A stretch of DNA of 8,786 bases from Bacillota bacterium (GCA_029268085.1 JAJUHD010000105.1:1-8786), one strand, 5' to 3'; counted from the stretch's first letter, positions 1-4,874 are shown. A program made the numbers and translations. Notes: generated by a model not told the origin, from the letters alone.

Positions 1-71
1 ATTGTCTTTCGTCCGTCCAGTATTGCCCTCACCATTTCGGTTCTGAAAAGTATCGGTTTCATCGTATGCAT
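1..71 (-). CDS. ASCH-like phage protein, N-terminal fragment
   Basis: Only the first 23 codons are present; the gene runs off the left edge. The visible residues contain KPILFRTEMVRAILDGRKT. This resembles the opening of small phage proteins of the ASCH type, which are thought to bind RNA or modified nucleotides; that link is from memory of the family. I chose the ATG at 69-71 because a GGGAG ribosome binding site lies six bases upstream. A start at 60-62 (MKPILF) or an ATGA-coupled start at 84-86 is also possible. It is the last visible gene of the leftward early operon and follows the 49-aa gene directly. Function is not settled by so short a fragment. Confidence 0.5.
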   Translation of the reverse strand, partial: MHTMKPILFRTEMVRAILDGRKT

Positions 72-82
72 AGACTTCTCCC

Positions 83-232
83 TCATTCCTCTCTGATTTC
101 GAGTTCGCGGATATATCCGTACTCATCAAGCCCCTCATGAATTTCCTTAGCAATCGCTTTGATATAGGCTTCATTACCTAAGGTCTCATTCCCGTAAGCG
201 TCGATTAAAATAATTATCCTAAGCCGCTTCAT
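83..232 (-). CDS. 49-aa hypothetical phage protein
   Basis: The gene begins MKRLRIIILIDAYGNETLG and ends IRELEIREE. A good ribosome binding site (AAAGGAG) lies upstream of the ATG. The N-terminus is a short hydrophobic beta-strand-like run (residues 5-10), followed by an acidic amphipathic helix (about residues 22-36). I do not recognise the family. The stop (83-85) overlaps a possible ATG of the next gene as ATGA, so it belongs to the same leftward operon. Similar tiny proteins are common between replication and structural genes in Firmicute phages. Its role is unknown. The good start signal and tight packing support it being real. Confidence 0.6.
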   Translation of the reverse strand: MKRLRIIILIDAYGNETLGNEAYIKAIAKEIHEGLDEYGYIRELEIREE

Positions 233-301
233 GCCTCACCGCTCCTTTCCCTCTCTAGGTTCTTTGTACGTTTTCCCGTCAACGTATTGATTATGAATTG
301 C

Positions 302-718
302 TCAATCCGCTTCGCTTCCTGCTGATTCTTCATCGGGCGTAGCCTCCTGTTCTGCGGCTTTTCCCTTTCCGTGAGCCTTAGCCCTTGCGCGTTCAACCAC
401 CTCAAAGATCATTTCACCGTCGGAAACGTTACGCATTTTTAGGGTAAACGCCTGAAGGTTGTGCTGCTCCATGCTGCGCGGCAGCGAAAGGACATATCCC
501 GTTTCGGTTTCCTCGCCAAACATAACGGCGCAAGTTGTTACAACAATGTCCGCTGCCTGCTGAATCTGCTGAATGCCTTCTTCATACTTTTGAAGCTGCA
601 TTCTGTATTTTTCGACTTCTTCATGCTGTTTCTGCGCCTGCTTTTTCTGATAATTACGGTCCTGCGCAACCGCTTTAAGCTGAGCCTTGAGCATTTTTAT
701 CTCGTCAATGTTTCTCAT
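302..718 (-). CDS. Coiled-coil hypothetical phage protein (138 aa)
   Basis: The start at 716-718 forms an ATGA with the stop of the upstream 67-aa gene, so translation is probably coupled. Residues 1-55 are a charged, Gln/Lys-rich helix with heptad-like spacing (AQLKAVAQDRNYQKKQAQKQ and onward), most likely a coiled coil. The central part (about 56-112) looks globular, with a hydrophobic VVTTCAVMF segment. The tail from about residue 113 is Ala/Glu/Lys-rich and probably disordered. I do not recognise a named family and no enzymatic motif is visible. Its place just after the helicase loader and a small Cys-rich protein suggests an early role in replication or host takeover, but this rests on context alone. 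Confidence 0.75.
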   Translation of the reverse strand: MRNIDEIKMLKAQLKAVAQDRNYQKKQAQKQHEEVEKYRMQLQKYEEGIQQIQQAADIVVTTCAVMFGEETETGYVLSLPRSMEQHNLQAFTLKMRNVSDGEMIFEVVERARAKAHGKGKAAEQEATPDEESAGSEAD

Positions 719-918
719 TTCAGTTTCCCTTCCCGTTCGTATTTTTTTGTCAGGCAATCCGCCAGAGTGCATTGGCCGTAGCCTTGAAGATTGGCACAGA
801 ATTCCTCGGTATATTCCGTACGCGTATCCTTATCGCCAAAATCGAGAACGCCCGCCTCGCAATGTAACTTCATCCCTTCTTCCCATTTGAAAAAGGGGCA
901 TTCCATAACCTTAGGCAT
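715..918 (-). CDS. Small Cys-rich phage protein (67 aa)
   Basis: The protein reads MPKVMECPFFKWEEGMKLHC and continues with Cys at about residues 7, 20, 41, 50 and 55 plus His19. This is a plausible zinc-binding arrangement. The ATG at 916-918 overlaps the TAA of the helicase-loader gene by eight bases; an internal ATG (MECPFF) is an alternative start. A longer upstream extension of the frame runs antiparallel through the loader gene and looks like out-of-frame reading, so I left it out. Small Cys-rich proteins of this kind are common beside phage replication genes and are usually called hypothetical. DNA binding or a protein-contact role would be a guess. Confidence 0.7.
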   Translation of the reverse strand: MPKVMECPFFKWEEGMKLHCEAGVLDFGDKDTRTEYTEEFCANLQGYGQCTLADCLTKKYEREGKLK

Positions 919-1204
919 TGCAGTCACCGCTTGAGTTAAGCAGCCGTCTGAGCAGCTCGGTGTCATCACGCTGTGGCTTAACAGGCGCTTTTCTGCGCGG
1001 CAGAGCGGCGGTAAGATCGGCAAGGTCGGGAAAAAACTTGTTTTGCGCCGCGTAATCCGCGGCGGCCCTCTTGACCGTTTCAAAGTCATAAGGCTCAAGC
1101 GCCAGCGCCCATGCCGAAAACAATGCTTTAGGGTCTCTGAACTTCTTATTCGGGTAGAACTGTTCAAGCATCATAAGCAGCAGCTGTGTTTCATTCCTGT
1201 CCAT
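911..1204 (-). CDS. G39P-like helicase loader/inhibitor
   Basis: This 97-aa protein matches the pattern of the phage SPP1 G39P family: an N-terminal helical region with YPN at residues 17-19, a Trp at 32, then YDFETVKRAAADYAAQNKFF (39-58) and PDLADL. In SPP1, G39P binds the replicative helicase G40P, holds it inactive and delivers it to the initiator G38P at the origin. The basic, flexible C-terminal third fits the helicase-binding tail of the family. The start at 1202-1204 has GGAAAGGAG four bases upstream. It follows an initiator-like gene and the repeat-rich candidate origin, the same order as SPP1 genes 38 and 39. No helicase gene lies in the window; it may lie beyond the left edge or be supplied by the host DnaB-type enzyme. 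Confidence 0.75.
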   Translation of the reverse strand: MDRNETQLLLMMLEQFYPNKKFRDPKALFSAWALALEPYDFETVKRAAADYAAQNKFFPDLADLTAALPRRKAPVKPQRDDTELLRRLLNSSGDCNA

Positions 1205-1313
1205 ATTTCTCCTTTCCGGCGGCGGCAAGCCTAAATTTACGCTTAATCCGAGTCAAAAGCTCTATTATTCCGCCGCCGATATAAGCAGAGAGTATAAGTT
1301 TATAGCTTTACCT

Positions 1314-1349
1314 GGTACGGTTAGGTATGGTAAGGTACGGTGGGCGTGG
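1314..1349. repeat. 10-bp phased direct repeats (GGTAYGG)
   Basis: GGTACGG, GGTATGG and GGTACGG recur at exact 10-bp steps, with a degenerate fourth copy GGCGTGG. Helical phasing places every copy on the same face of the DNA, as expected of protein-binding iterons. The array lies just past the stop of the initiator-like gene. Confidence 0.75.
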
Positions 1350-1359
1350 ATTTTCCGTT

Positions 1360-1728
1360 TTAATTCCGCGGAAATTCCACGGAAATTCCGCGGCTTTTCC
1401 TCTCCCTGTCGTATCTTTTCTTTGACACATACTTGCCGTTAAGGTTTTTCCAATCGTGAAGGAATTTCCCTTCGTCCGTCACATCGATAAAGCCGTAAGA
1501 GATCAGGGCGTTCATCAGCACTTCCGGTTTTTTCTTCCAGCGCATAATAGCGGCAATTTCCGACGCCGGAAGGCGGCTGATGTCGCCGCTTTCGTTTTCC
1601 GACTGAACCGCCCAGCTCCAAAGCCGCGTCAGCTTGCCAACCGCCGTATCGACGTCCAAGCCGAGCCCCTCGGACATCTCAAGAATTTTGGGATTGGTGT
1701 ATATGTTGCAATCAAGTGCCACCCACAT
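1360..1728 (-). CDS. Phage replication-initiator N-terminal domain protein (short form)
   Basis: The 122-aa product starts MWVALDCNIYTNPKILEMSE, typical of the winged-helix N-terminal domain of phage replisome organisers. Helices include TAVGKLTRLWSWAV (28-41) and PASEIAAIMRWKK (54-66), and the wing-like end is YGFIDVTDEGKFLHDWKN (78-95). A basic linker (KKRYDRERKSR) follows. I chose the start at 1726-1728 because GGAGGGAG lies just upstream; the longer reading adds 13 residues from the end of the previous gene. Initiators of this type usually carry a C-terminal part. Here translation stops inside an 11-bp repeat array, so the protein is either naturally short or truncated by a repeat-number change. 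Likely role: binding the adjacent origin and handing over the helicase with the G39P-like loader. Confidence 0.7.
   Translation of the reverse strand: MWVALDCNIYTNPKILEMSEGLGLDVDTAVGKLTRLWSWAVQSENESGDISRLPASEIAAIMRWKKKPEVLMNALISYGFIDVTDEGKFLHDWKNLNGKYVSKKRYDRERKSRGISVEFPRN
1362..1394. repeat. Three 11-bp tandem repeats in the initiator 3' end
   Basis: The units at 1362-1372, 1373-1383 and 1384-1394 differ at only one or two positions each. The core TTCCGCGGAA is palindromic, so each site is also a dyad. Degenerate flanking units may extend the array on both sides (TTTTCCGTTTT at 1351-1361; TTTTCCTCTCC at 1395-1405). Because the period is not a multiple of three, each unit is read in a different frame. 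Confidence 0.85.
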
Positions 1729-1733
1729 CAGTT

Positions 1734-2063
1734 TTAATCTCCCTCCATTCTGTTTTTTCTTCCCCACTCTCTGCGCTCTTTAGCAAGCACAGGGCAGGAA
1801 TAAAAGTGCGGAAGCCTGCCATATACAGGCATTTTTGAATGAATTTGGGGATTATATAAGGAACATCCCGCAATAAGCTCCCGTTTTTTCAGGATTTTCA
1901 TTTTCCCGTCGTTTTGAACGAACAGTACGGGAACTTCGTCGCAGGGAATCCACTCTTCCAAGCCGTCCTTAACCCAGATCAGAGGCTGCCCGCACAGGGG
2001 ACAAGAGAGCCATGCTTCTCTTCTCCGGTGTGTCAGCCAGCACCTCTCCCGATTGGTAATCAT
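1734..2063 (-). CDS. Cys-rich hypothetical phage protein (109 aa)
   Basis: I placed the start at 2061-2063 (MITNRERCWLTHRR), which overlaps the end of the nuclease gene by 95 bases. A longer start exists but only reads further into the nuclease gene. A CPLCG knuckle occurs at residues 21-25, with more Cys at 8, 41, 67 and 90 and His86 in the motif PVYGRLPHFYSCPVL. This looks like a zinc-binding fold of the sort often found in small Firmicute phage proteins of unknown role. Its stop lies five bases before the initiator ATG, and its last codons carry the initiator ribosome binding site (GGAGGGAG), so the two are likely translated together. Function unknown; a replication or recombination accessory role is suggested only by position. 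Confidence 0.7.
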   Translation of the reverse strand: MITNRERCWLTHRRREAWLSCPLCGQPLIWVKDGLEEWIPCDEVPVLFVQNDGKMKILKKRELIAGCSLYNPQIHSKMPVYGRLPHFYSCPVLAKERREWGRKNRMEGD

Positions 2064-2913
2064 CTTCGCGTGCCTCCCTGAACTCCGGCATAAGCGCATA
2101 ATATGGCTTTATTGCCCAGAGCTTTTTTGTAGCGCGGCAGTAATCGCACACGCCGCAGCGTTTAGGTGTAGTTATTCCAGCTCTTACAAACTGAATGTGC
2201 TGCAAACGCTCCTTGATTTTGGAAAGCTCATAATCATATCGCTGACGATGGTTAAGGAAAATGACCTCTTTATCCGGGAATTCCTGTTTTGAAATTGCAA
2301 CGATGATAAAATGAGGGTCAGCAGCGGCACTTGCGAATTGCTTTTCAATTTCGGAATAGACTGCGGCGCGCATCATGTACCCATAGGCATCTATAAATGT
2401 GACCTTCTGATGCAGTTCGTCGCTCCATCTGAGTTCGGTAATGCTCGCACAGGTTTTCCAGTCAATAATCATCCGCCCGTCCGGAATGTACTTATCGAGG
2501 CGAATACGCCACGGGACACCGAACAGTTTTCCGGTCATAATCTTTTCGTTTTCGCCGGGCATGGCAATTAGGGACTTAATCAGCTCATCATTCTCGGCTG
2601 TCTGAATCATTTTGTCAGCCTGTTCAAAGGGCGCGCGTTTACGGCGAATTCCCTGTTCCGCCTCGGCCTTCGTCTGTTTGAGGAAAATCGAATCGGCGTT
2701 ATCATCAACAAACTGCTTGTGAGCTTCGGGACCTTCAAAATATGTATGAAAATAATTGCCAGCAACAAAGGCCTCGCTCGGCTCGTCTGCCCAGCGGCCC
2801 TGCAGCTTGGCAAGCTGCTTCGCCTCGCACTCGAGAAAACCCTGATACTGTGAGCAGGACATATACTCTCTGTCAGCCTCAAGGCTGTAATAGTTATCCC
2901 TTGTCAGTTCCAT
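1969..2913 (-). CDS. Phage PD-(D/E)XK nuclease (DUF3799/RecE-like)
   Basis: This 314-aa protein has the marks of the RecE/lambda-exonuclease-like nuclease fold. Residues 51-60 are AGNYFHTYFE (motif I with His56). WRIRLDKYIPDG holds Asp140, and IIDWKTC (149-155) supplies the D-x-K pair Asp151 and Lys153. A C-terminal CGVCDYC gives Cys253, 256 and 259, and Cys29 near the N-terminus could complete a four-Cys iron-sulfur staple as in AddB and Cas4. The expected role is degrading one strand from DNA ends so that the upstream annealing protein can load. The ATG overlaps the end of that upstream gene by 20 bases, with GGAGG eight bases before it. The last 30 residues overlap the next gene and may be a loosely constrained tail. 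Confidence 0.8.
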   Translation of the reverse strand: MELTRDNYYSLEADREYMSCSQYQGFLECEAKQLAKLQGRWADEPSEAFVAGNYFHTYFEGPEAHKQFVDDNADSIFLKQTKAEAEQGIRRKRAPFEQADKMIQTAENDELIKSLIAMPGENEKIMTGKLFGVPWRIRLDKYIPDGRMIIDWKTCASITELRWSDELHQKVTFIDAYGYMMRAAVYSEIEKQFASAAADPHFIIVAISKQEFPDKEVIFLNHRQRYDYELSKIKERLQHIQFVRAGITTPKRCGVCDYCRATKKLWAIKPYYALMPEFREAREDDYQSGEVLADTPEKRSMALLSPVRAASDLG

Positions 2914-3754
2914 CGGGCTCGCCTCCGTTCAGCAGCTTTTTATTCAGCTCGTCAAGCGCCATCTGTTCTTCCTCCGATGTTATGTCAGGAGTTGCAGACG
3001 TGTTATCAGCCAAGCCGAAAGCATCGGCGGCCTTAACAAAACCGTCTTTTATCGCAGAATAAAGGTGACGAAGCTTGATAACGTCGTTCTGGGAAAGCTT
3101 GTCTATGTCTTTTGACATTTTTGCCGAGATCTGCGCGGGAGTGATACTATATTCCGCAAAAGCGCTTACTATGCTTTCGATTACTTCTTCCATGCTTTTT
3201 CCGTTCGTGAGTGATTTTTTCAAAGTTTCTTCGCATTTAGCGACAGCGGCATCAACATACCATCCGGGAAGAACCGAAAGCAGGCAGGCTCTTTTTCGGC
3301 GCGAGCCCTTGTTAGCGACCATTTCATAAATGTCGCGTTCGTCGGTAAGCCGAATCGTGCCTTTTTTTGTGCTGCGCTCGTGCTTGACGGAAAAGGTCTT
3401 GACATCGCTGACGTTGCTTTCCAAGTCCCACGCATAGGCTTTGATAAGGGTTTCCTCGTCAGAGGTTTCGATTTCATTAACGCCAAAATCTATATTCCCC
3501 CAGTTACGGGCGAGGACTTCGACAAGGCGGATTGACGGGCCGCGGACGACGCTGTCGCCCTTTGGATATTCGTACTGTGCAACAGAAGCCAGTTCCGGGC
3601 GTTCGCACTCCCTAAGAACCCTGTCCAACGACCAGTTCTCGTCGCGTGGAAACTGTCTTGCGAGAAACATTTTTCCTTTGATTTCGGAGAGTTCTCGGCT
3701 TTCCTGAAACTCTCCTGTAAGGCTCTTGCTCTGGGTCATAAGATTGCGTTCCAT
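2894..3754 (-). CDS. Conserved phage protein, candidate single-strand annealing protein
   Basis: The 286-aa product includes RGPSIRLVEVLARNWGNIDF (71-90), AYAWDLE (106-112), LTDERDIYEMVANKGSRRKR (136-155) and LSVLPGWYVDAAVAKCEETL (159-178). I recognise this pattern from many Firmicute and proteobacterial phage genomes, where it is usually labelled hypothetical. It lies directly upstream of, and overlaps, a RecE-like nuclease, the classic place of a RecT/Bet/Erf-type annealing protein. I therefore infer that it pairs with that nuclease in homologous recombination; the sequence itself shows no diagnostic RecT or Erf signature. The C-terminal part (after about 250) is acidic and probably disordered, as in several annealing proteins. 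The start at 3752-3754 has GAAGGG eight bases upstream; Met6 is an alternative. Confidence 0.7.
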   Translation of the reverse strand: MERNLMTQSKSLTGEFQESRELSEIKGKMFLARQFPRDENWSLDRVLRECERPELASVAQYEYPKGDSVVRGPSIRLVEVLARNWGNIDFGVNEIETSDEETLIKAYAWDLESNVSDVKTFSVKHERSTKKGTIRLTDERDIYEMVANKGSRRKRACLLSVLPGWYVDAAVAKCEETLKKSLTNGKSMEEVIESIVSAFAEYSITPAQISAKMSKDIDKLSQNDVIKLRHLYSAIKDGFVKAADAFGLADNTSATPDITSEEEQMALDELNKKLLNGGEPDGTDKG

Positions 3755-3905
3755 ATTGTTTTCCCTTCTCGGCTTTATGCCGTCTTAAAATGATTTCTGC
3801 GAAATCTCCCTCCCCAAGGTCAAGCTGTTCCGGCTCACTCGAATACCCTTGAGGGTCACCCGTTCGCAGAACACGAGTTATGAGAGGATGCTCGAGCTGC
3901 TCCAT
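3612..3905 (-). CDS. Small phage protein with long out-of-frame overlap (97 aa)
   Basis: The start at 3903-3905 (MEQLEHPLITRVLRTGDPQG) has AGGAGGG ten bases upstream and follows the membrane-peptide gene. The first ~50 residues look like a genuine small phage protein. Proteins starting with a similar EHPLIT..LRTG motif occur in clostridial phages, from memory. No stop comes before the next ATG at 3754, and the frame runs 143 bases into the annealing-protein gene, giving an Arg/Ser-rich tail (KPRTLRNQRKNVSRKTVSTR) typical of out-of-frame reading. Either the overlap is tolerated or a small indel removed an earlier stop. An upstream in-frame ATG in the track of this frame lies inside the previous gene and lacks a ribosome binding site. 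Function unknown. Confidence 0.5.
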   Translation of the reverse strand: MEQLEHPLITRVLRTGDPQGYSSEPEQLDLGEGDFAEIILRRHKAEKGKQYGTQSYDPEQEPYRRVSGKPRTLRNQRKNVSRKTVSTRRELVVGQGS

Positions 3906-3931
3906 GTTCTTCAGTCCCTCCTGTTTTTGTA

Positions 3932-4033
3932 TTACGGCGCAGGGGCAAGCCCCAGAAGCGCGAATATAATGCCGATCATGCAGATAGTAAAAATGGCTGT
4001 TTCTATGGCTCCGACGATAAACTGATTTTTCAT
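3932..4033 (-). CDS. 33-aa single-pass membrane peptide
   Basis: The ATG at 4031-4033 overlaps the stop of the upstream gene as ATGA, and GGAGG lies eight bases before it, so the start is well supported. The product begins MKNQFIVGAIETAIFTICMI and continues as one hydrophobic stretch (about residues 5-29) ending in GLAPAP. It should form one transmembrane helix with a short N-terminus carrying Lys2 and an acidic Glu10 inside the helix. It is too short for standard gene finders. Position in the early operon argues against a lysis holin; a role in host membrane modification, superinfection exclusion or anchoring of replication proteins is possible but unproven. Confidence 0.65.
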   Translation of the reverse strand: MKNQFIVGAIETAIFTICMIGIIFALLGLAPAP

Positions 4034-4251
4034 TTCGAATCCTCCAGCAGAAGCTCAAGCTTTGCCCGAATCATATGTAGGGCGCTTGTATCATTTGCAG
4101 ATACATGGCGGAGGTAAAAGGTTGTCTTGCCGTCTGCTTCACACGAAATACCGAAATTTCCATCTTGACTGTTGTAGCCGAACCAGACGTTATATTTCCC
4201 TTTCTCCGCAACTTTCTCGGCGAGTTCAAATATCGCCGTTAACCGTGTCAT
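4030..4251 (-). CDS. 73-aa hypothetical phage protein
   Basis: The ATG at 4249-4251 overlaps the stop of the excisionase-like gene by four bases (ATGA), with GAGG eight bases upstream. A GTG nine bases further up is an alternative. The protein begins MTRLTAIFELAEKVAEKGKY, then WFGYNSQDGNFGISCEADGK, and ends in a helix (TSALHMIRAKLELLLEDSK). The pattern of helix, beta-strands and helix suggests a small alpha/beta fold. No catalytic or metal motif is visible and I do not recognise the family. Tight coupling on both sides places it firmly in the early operon, between a DNA-binding protein and the membrane peptide. Confidence 0.7.
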   Translation of the reverse strand: MTRLTAIFELAEKVAEKGKYNVWFGYNSQDGNFGISCEADGKTTFYLRHVSANDTSALHMIRAKLELLLEDSK

Positions 4252-4454
4252 GATAGCCACCTCGCCAAAGCTACAACGGGAACAACCAATTTGCTTTTAA
4301 TTTTTTTAACCGGAAATGTCGTGTCATTTGTTAAAGTATCCCTGTCGCAGTCGATAATTGCGCTCGCTTCGTTGACTGTTAATGTGACCCTGTTCGGAAA
4401 CATCTGTGTCAAAAGCTCAAGGTTCCCGCGAAAATCTTCTTTTTCCCTCGCCAT
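4248..4454 (-). CDS. Excisionase-like small DNA-binding protein (68 aa)
   Basis: Residues 22-44 (RVTLTVNEASAIIDCDRDTL and on) form a likely helix-turn-helix. They are followed by a two-strand wing (FPVKKIKSKLVVPVVALARW) ending in the ALARWLS tail typical of MerR/Xis-type winged-helix proteins. Such proteins bend DNA and steer tyrosine integrases toward excision, or act as small regulators. As second gene after the Cro-like regulator, with an integrase about 1.3 kb away, an excisionase role is reasonable but not proven. GGAGGTGG lies upstream of the ATG. The stop overlaps the next ATG (ATGA). Alternative: a general phage DNA-binding protein without an excision role. Confidence 0.65.
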   Translation of the reverse strand: MAREKEDFRGNLELLTQMFPNRVTLTVNEASAIIDCDRDTLTNDTTFPVKKIKSKLVVPVVALARWLS

Positions 4455-4477
4455 CTATTCCACCTCCAGTCTATTTT

Positions 4478-4738
4478 TTACGCCTCACTGCTCTTTGAGC
4501 TTAAAGAAATCTCGCATTTATGCGAGTACATGGGTAAAAAAATATCCTTCGCGTCTGTCTCGCTTAAATGCAATGCTTCTACTGCTCCATGCATCTGACC
4601 AATCGAAAAAGATTGACCTTCAGCATTAAATTTCCTATGTAACGTACTTACATCAAGCCCAATTTTTTCTGCAAATTCCGCTAAAGTCATGCGGTTTTCG
4701 ATAATCTTGCCCTTGAGCTTATTCACATCAATTTGCAT
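4478..4738 (-). CDS. Cro-like XRE-family regulator (86 aa)
   Basis: The start at 4736-4738 (MQIDVNKLKG) has GGAGG seven bases upstream. A longer frame to 4852 would cross the promoter and two operators and is unlikely. Residues 18-39 (TLAEFAEKIGLDVSTLHRKF) are a clear helix-turn-helix of the Cro/C1 type, with the recognition helix DVSTLHRKF. It is the first gene of the leftward early operon and is divergent from the repressor. The likely job is to repress the repressor gene and tune early transcription after induction, by binding some of the shared palindromic operators. An operator copy lies within its own coding region near the 3' end (4512-4525). Confidence 0.8.
   Translation of the reverse strand: MQIDVNKLKGKIIENRMTLAEFAEKIGLDVSTLHRKFNAEGQSFSIGQMHGAVEALHLSETDAKDIFLPMYSHKCEISLSSKSSEA
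4512..4525. promoter_or_regulatory. Operator copy O5 inside the cro-like gene
   Basis: TCGCATTTATGCGA matches the perfect operator TCGCATTAATGCGA at 13 of 14 positions. It lies in the coding region near the 3' end of the cro-like gene, about 230 bases from the main cluster. It could serve as a roadblock to early transcription or as a distant site for DNA looping by the repressor. Confidence 0.6.
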
Positions 4739-4755
4739 TTCTGTTCCTCCACTTC

Positions 4756-4769
4756 TCGCATTAATGCGA
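4756..4769. promoter_or_regulatory. Operator O1 (perfect 14-bp palindrome)
   Basis: TCGCATTAATGCGA is a perfect palindrome in the 5' leader of the cro-like transcript, between the predicted start site and the ribosome binding site. A repressor bound here would block early transcription. Confidence 0.75.
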
Positions 4770-4781
4770 TTTCTTAATAAG

Positions 4782-4810
4782 ATATTATCACTTGCATTAT
4801 TGCTAGTCAA
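4782..4810 (-). promoter_or_regulatory. Leftward early promoter (sigma-A type)
   Basis: On the minus strand, TTGACT (4810-4805) and TAATAT (4787-4782) are separated by exactly 17 bases, close to consensus. It should drive the cro-like gene and the whole leftward operon. O2 lies in the spacer and O1 just past the start site, so the repressor can shut it. Confidence 0.75.
4792..4805. promoter_or_regulatory. Operator O2 within the early promoter spacer
   Basis: TTGCATTATTGCTA is a degenerate copy of the operator. It fills most of the spacer between the -35 and -10 of the leftward promoter, so binding would exclude RNA polymerase. Confidence 0.65.
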
Positions 4811-4818
4811 GTAAAAAT

Positions 4819-4832
4819 TCGCACTAATGCGA
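4819..4832. promoter_or_regulatory. Operator O3 between the divergent promoters
   Basis: TCGCACTAATGCGA matches the consensus at 13 of 14 positions. Its centre is 27 bp from O2 and 42 bp from O4, so it lies upstream of both promoters and could support cooperative binding. Confidence 0.7.
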
Positions 4833-4860
4833 GTAATTTTATCAATCGCCATATTTTTTA

Positions 4861-4874
4861 TTGCATTATTGCGA
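4861..4874. promoter_or_regulatory. Operator O4 over the repressor -35
   Basis: TTGCATTATTGCGA covers the predicted -35 (TTGCAT) of the repressor promoter. Occupancy would shut off the repressor gene, fitting autoregulation or Cro action. Confidence 0.65.

Larger units (their letters stand above)
1281..1400 (-). other. Candidate phage replication origin with two iteron arrays
   Basis: Three tandem 11-bp units (AATTCCGCGGA, AATTCCACGGA, AATTCCGCGGC at 1362-1394) lie in the last codons of the initiator-like gene. Beyond the stop, a phased 10-bp array carries GGTACGG (1314-1320), GGTATGG (1324-1330), GGTACGG (1334-1340) and a weaker GGCGTGG (1343-1349). An AT-rich stretch (1281-1310) adjoins the second array and could be an unwinding site. 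In SPP1, an origin (oriL) lies inside the initiator gene 38 next to loader gene 39, and the layout here matches. I see no clear DnaA boxes. Origin function is inferred from structure and context. Confidence 0.5.

Noticed and set aside
461..781. Plus-strand Phe/Leu-rich frame resembling a membrane protein
   Set aside because: Its hydrophobicity is the antisense image of the Lys/Glu-rich coiled-coil gene on the minus strand.
1314..1394. CRISPR-like array
   Set aside because: The units are 10-11 bp with no unique spacers; they are iteron-like tandem repeats.
4739..4852. Longer N-terminus for the cro-like gene
   Set aside because: The extension would translate across the early promoter and operators O1 to O3, while a good GGAGG site precedes the ATG at 4738.
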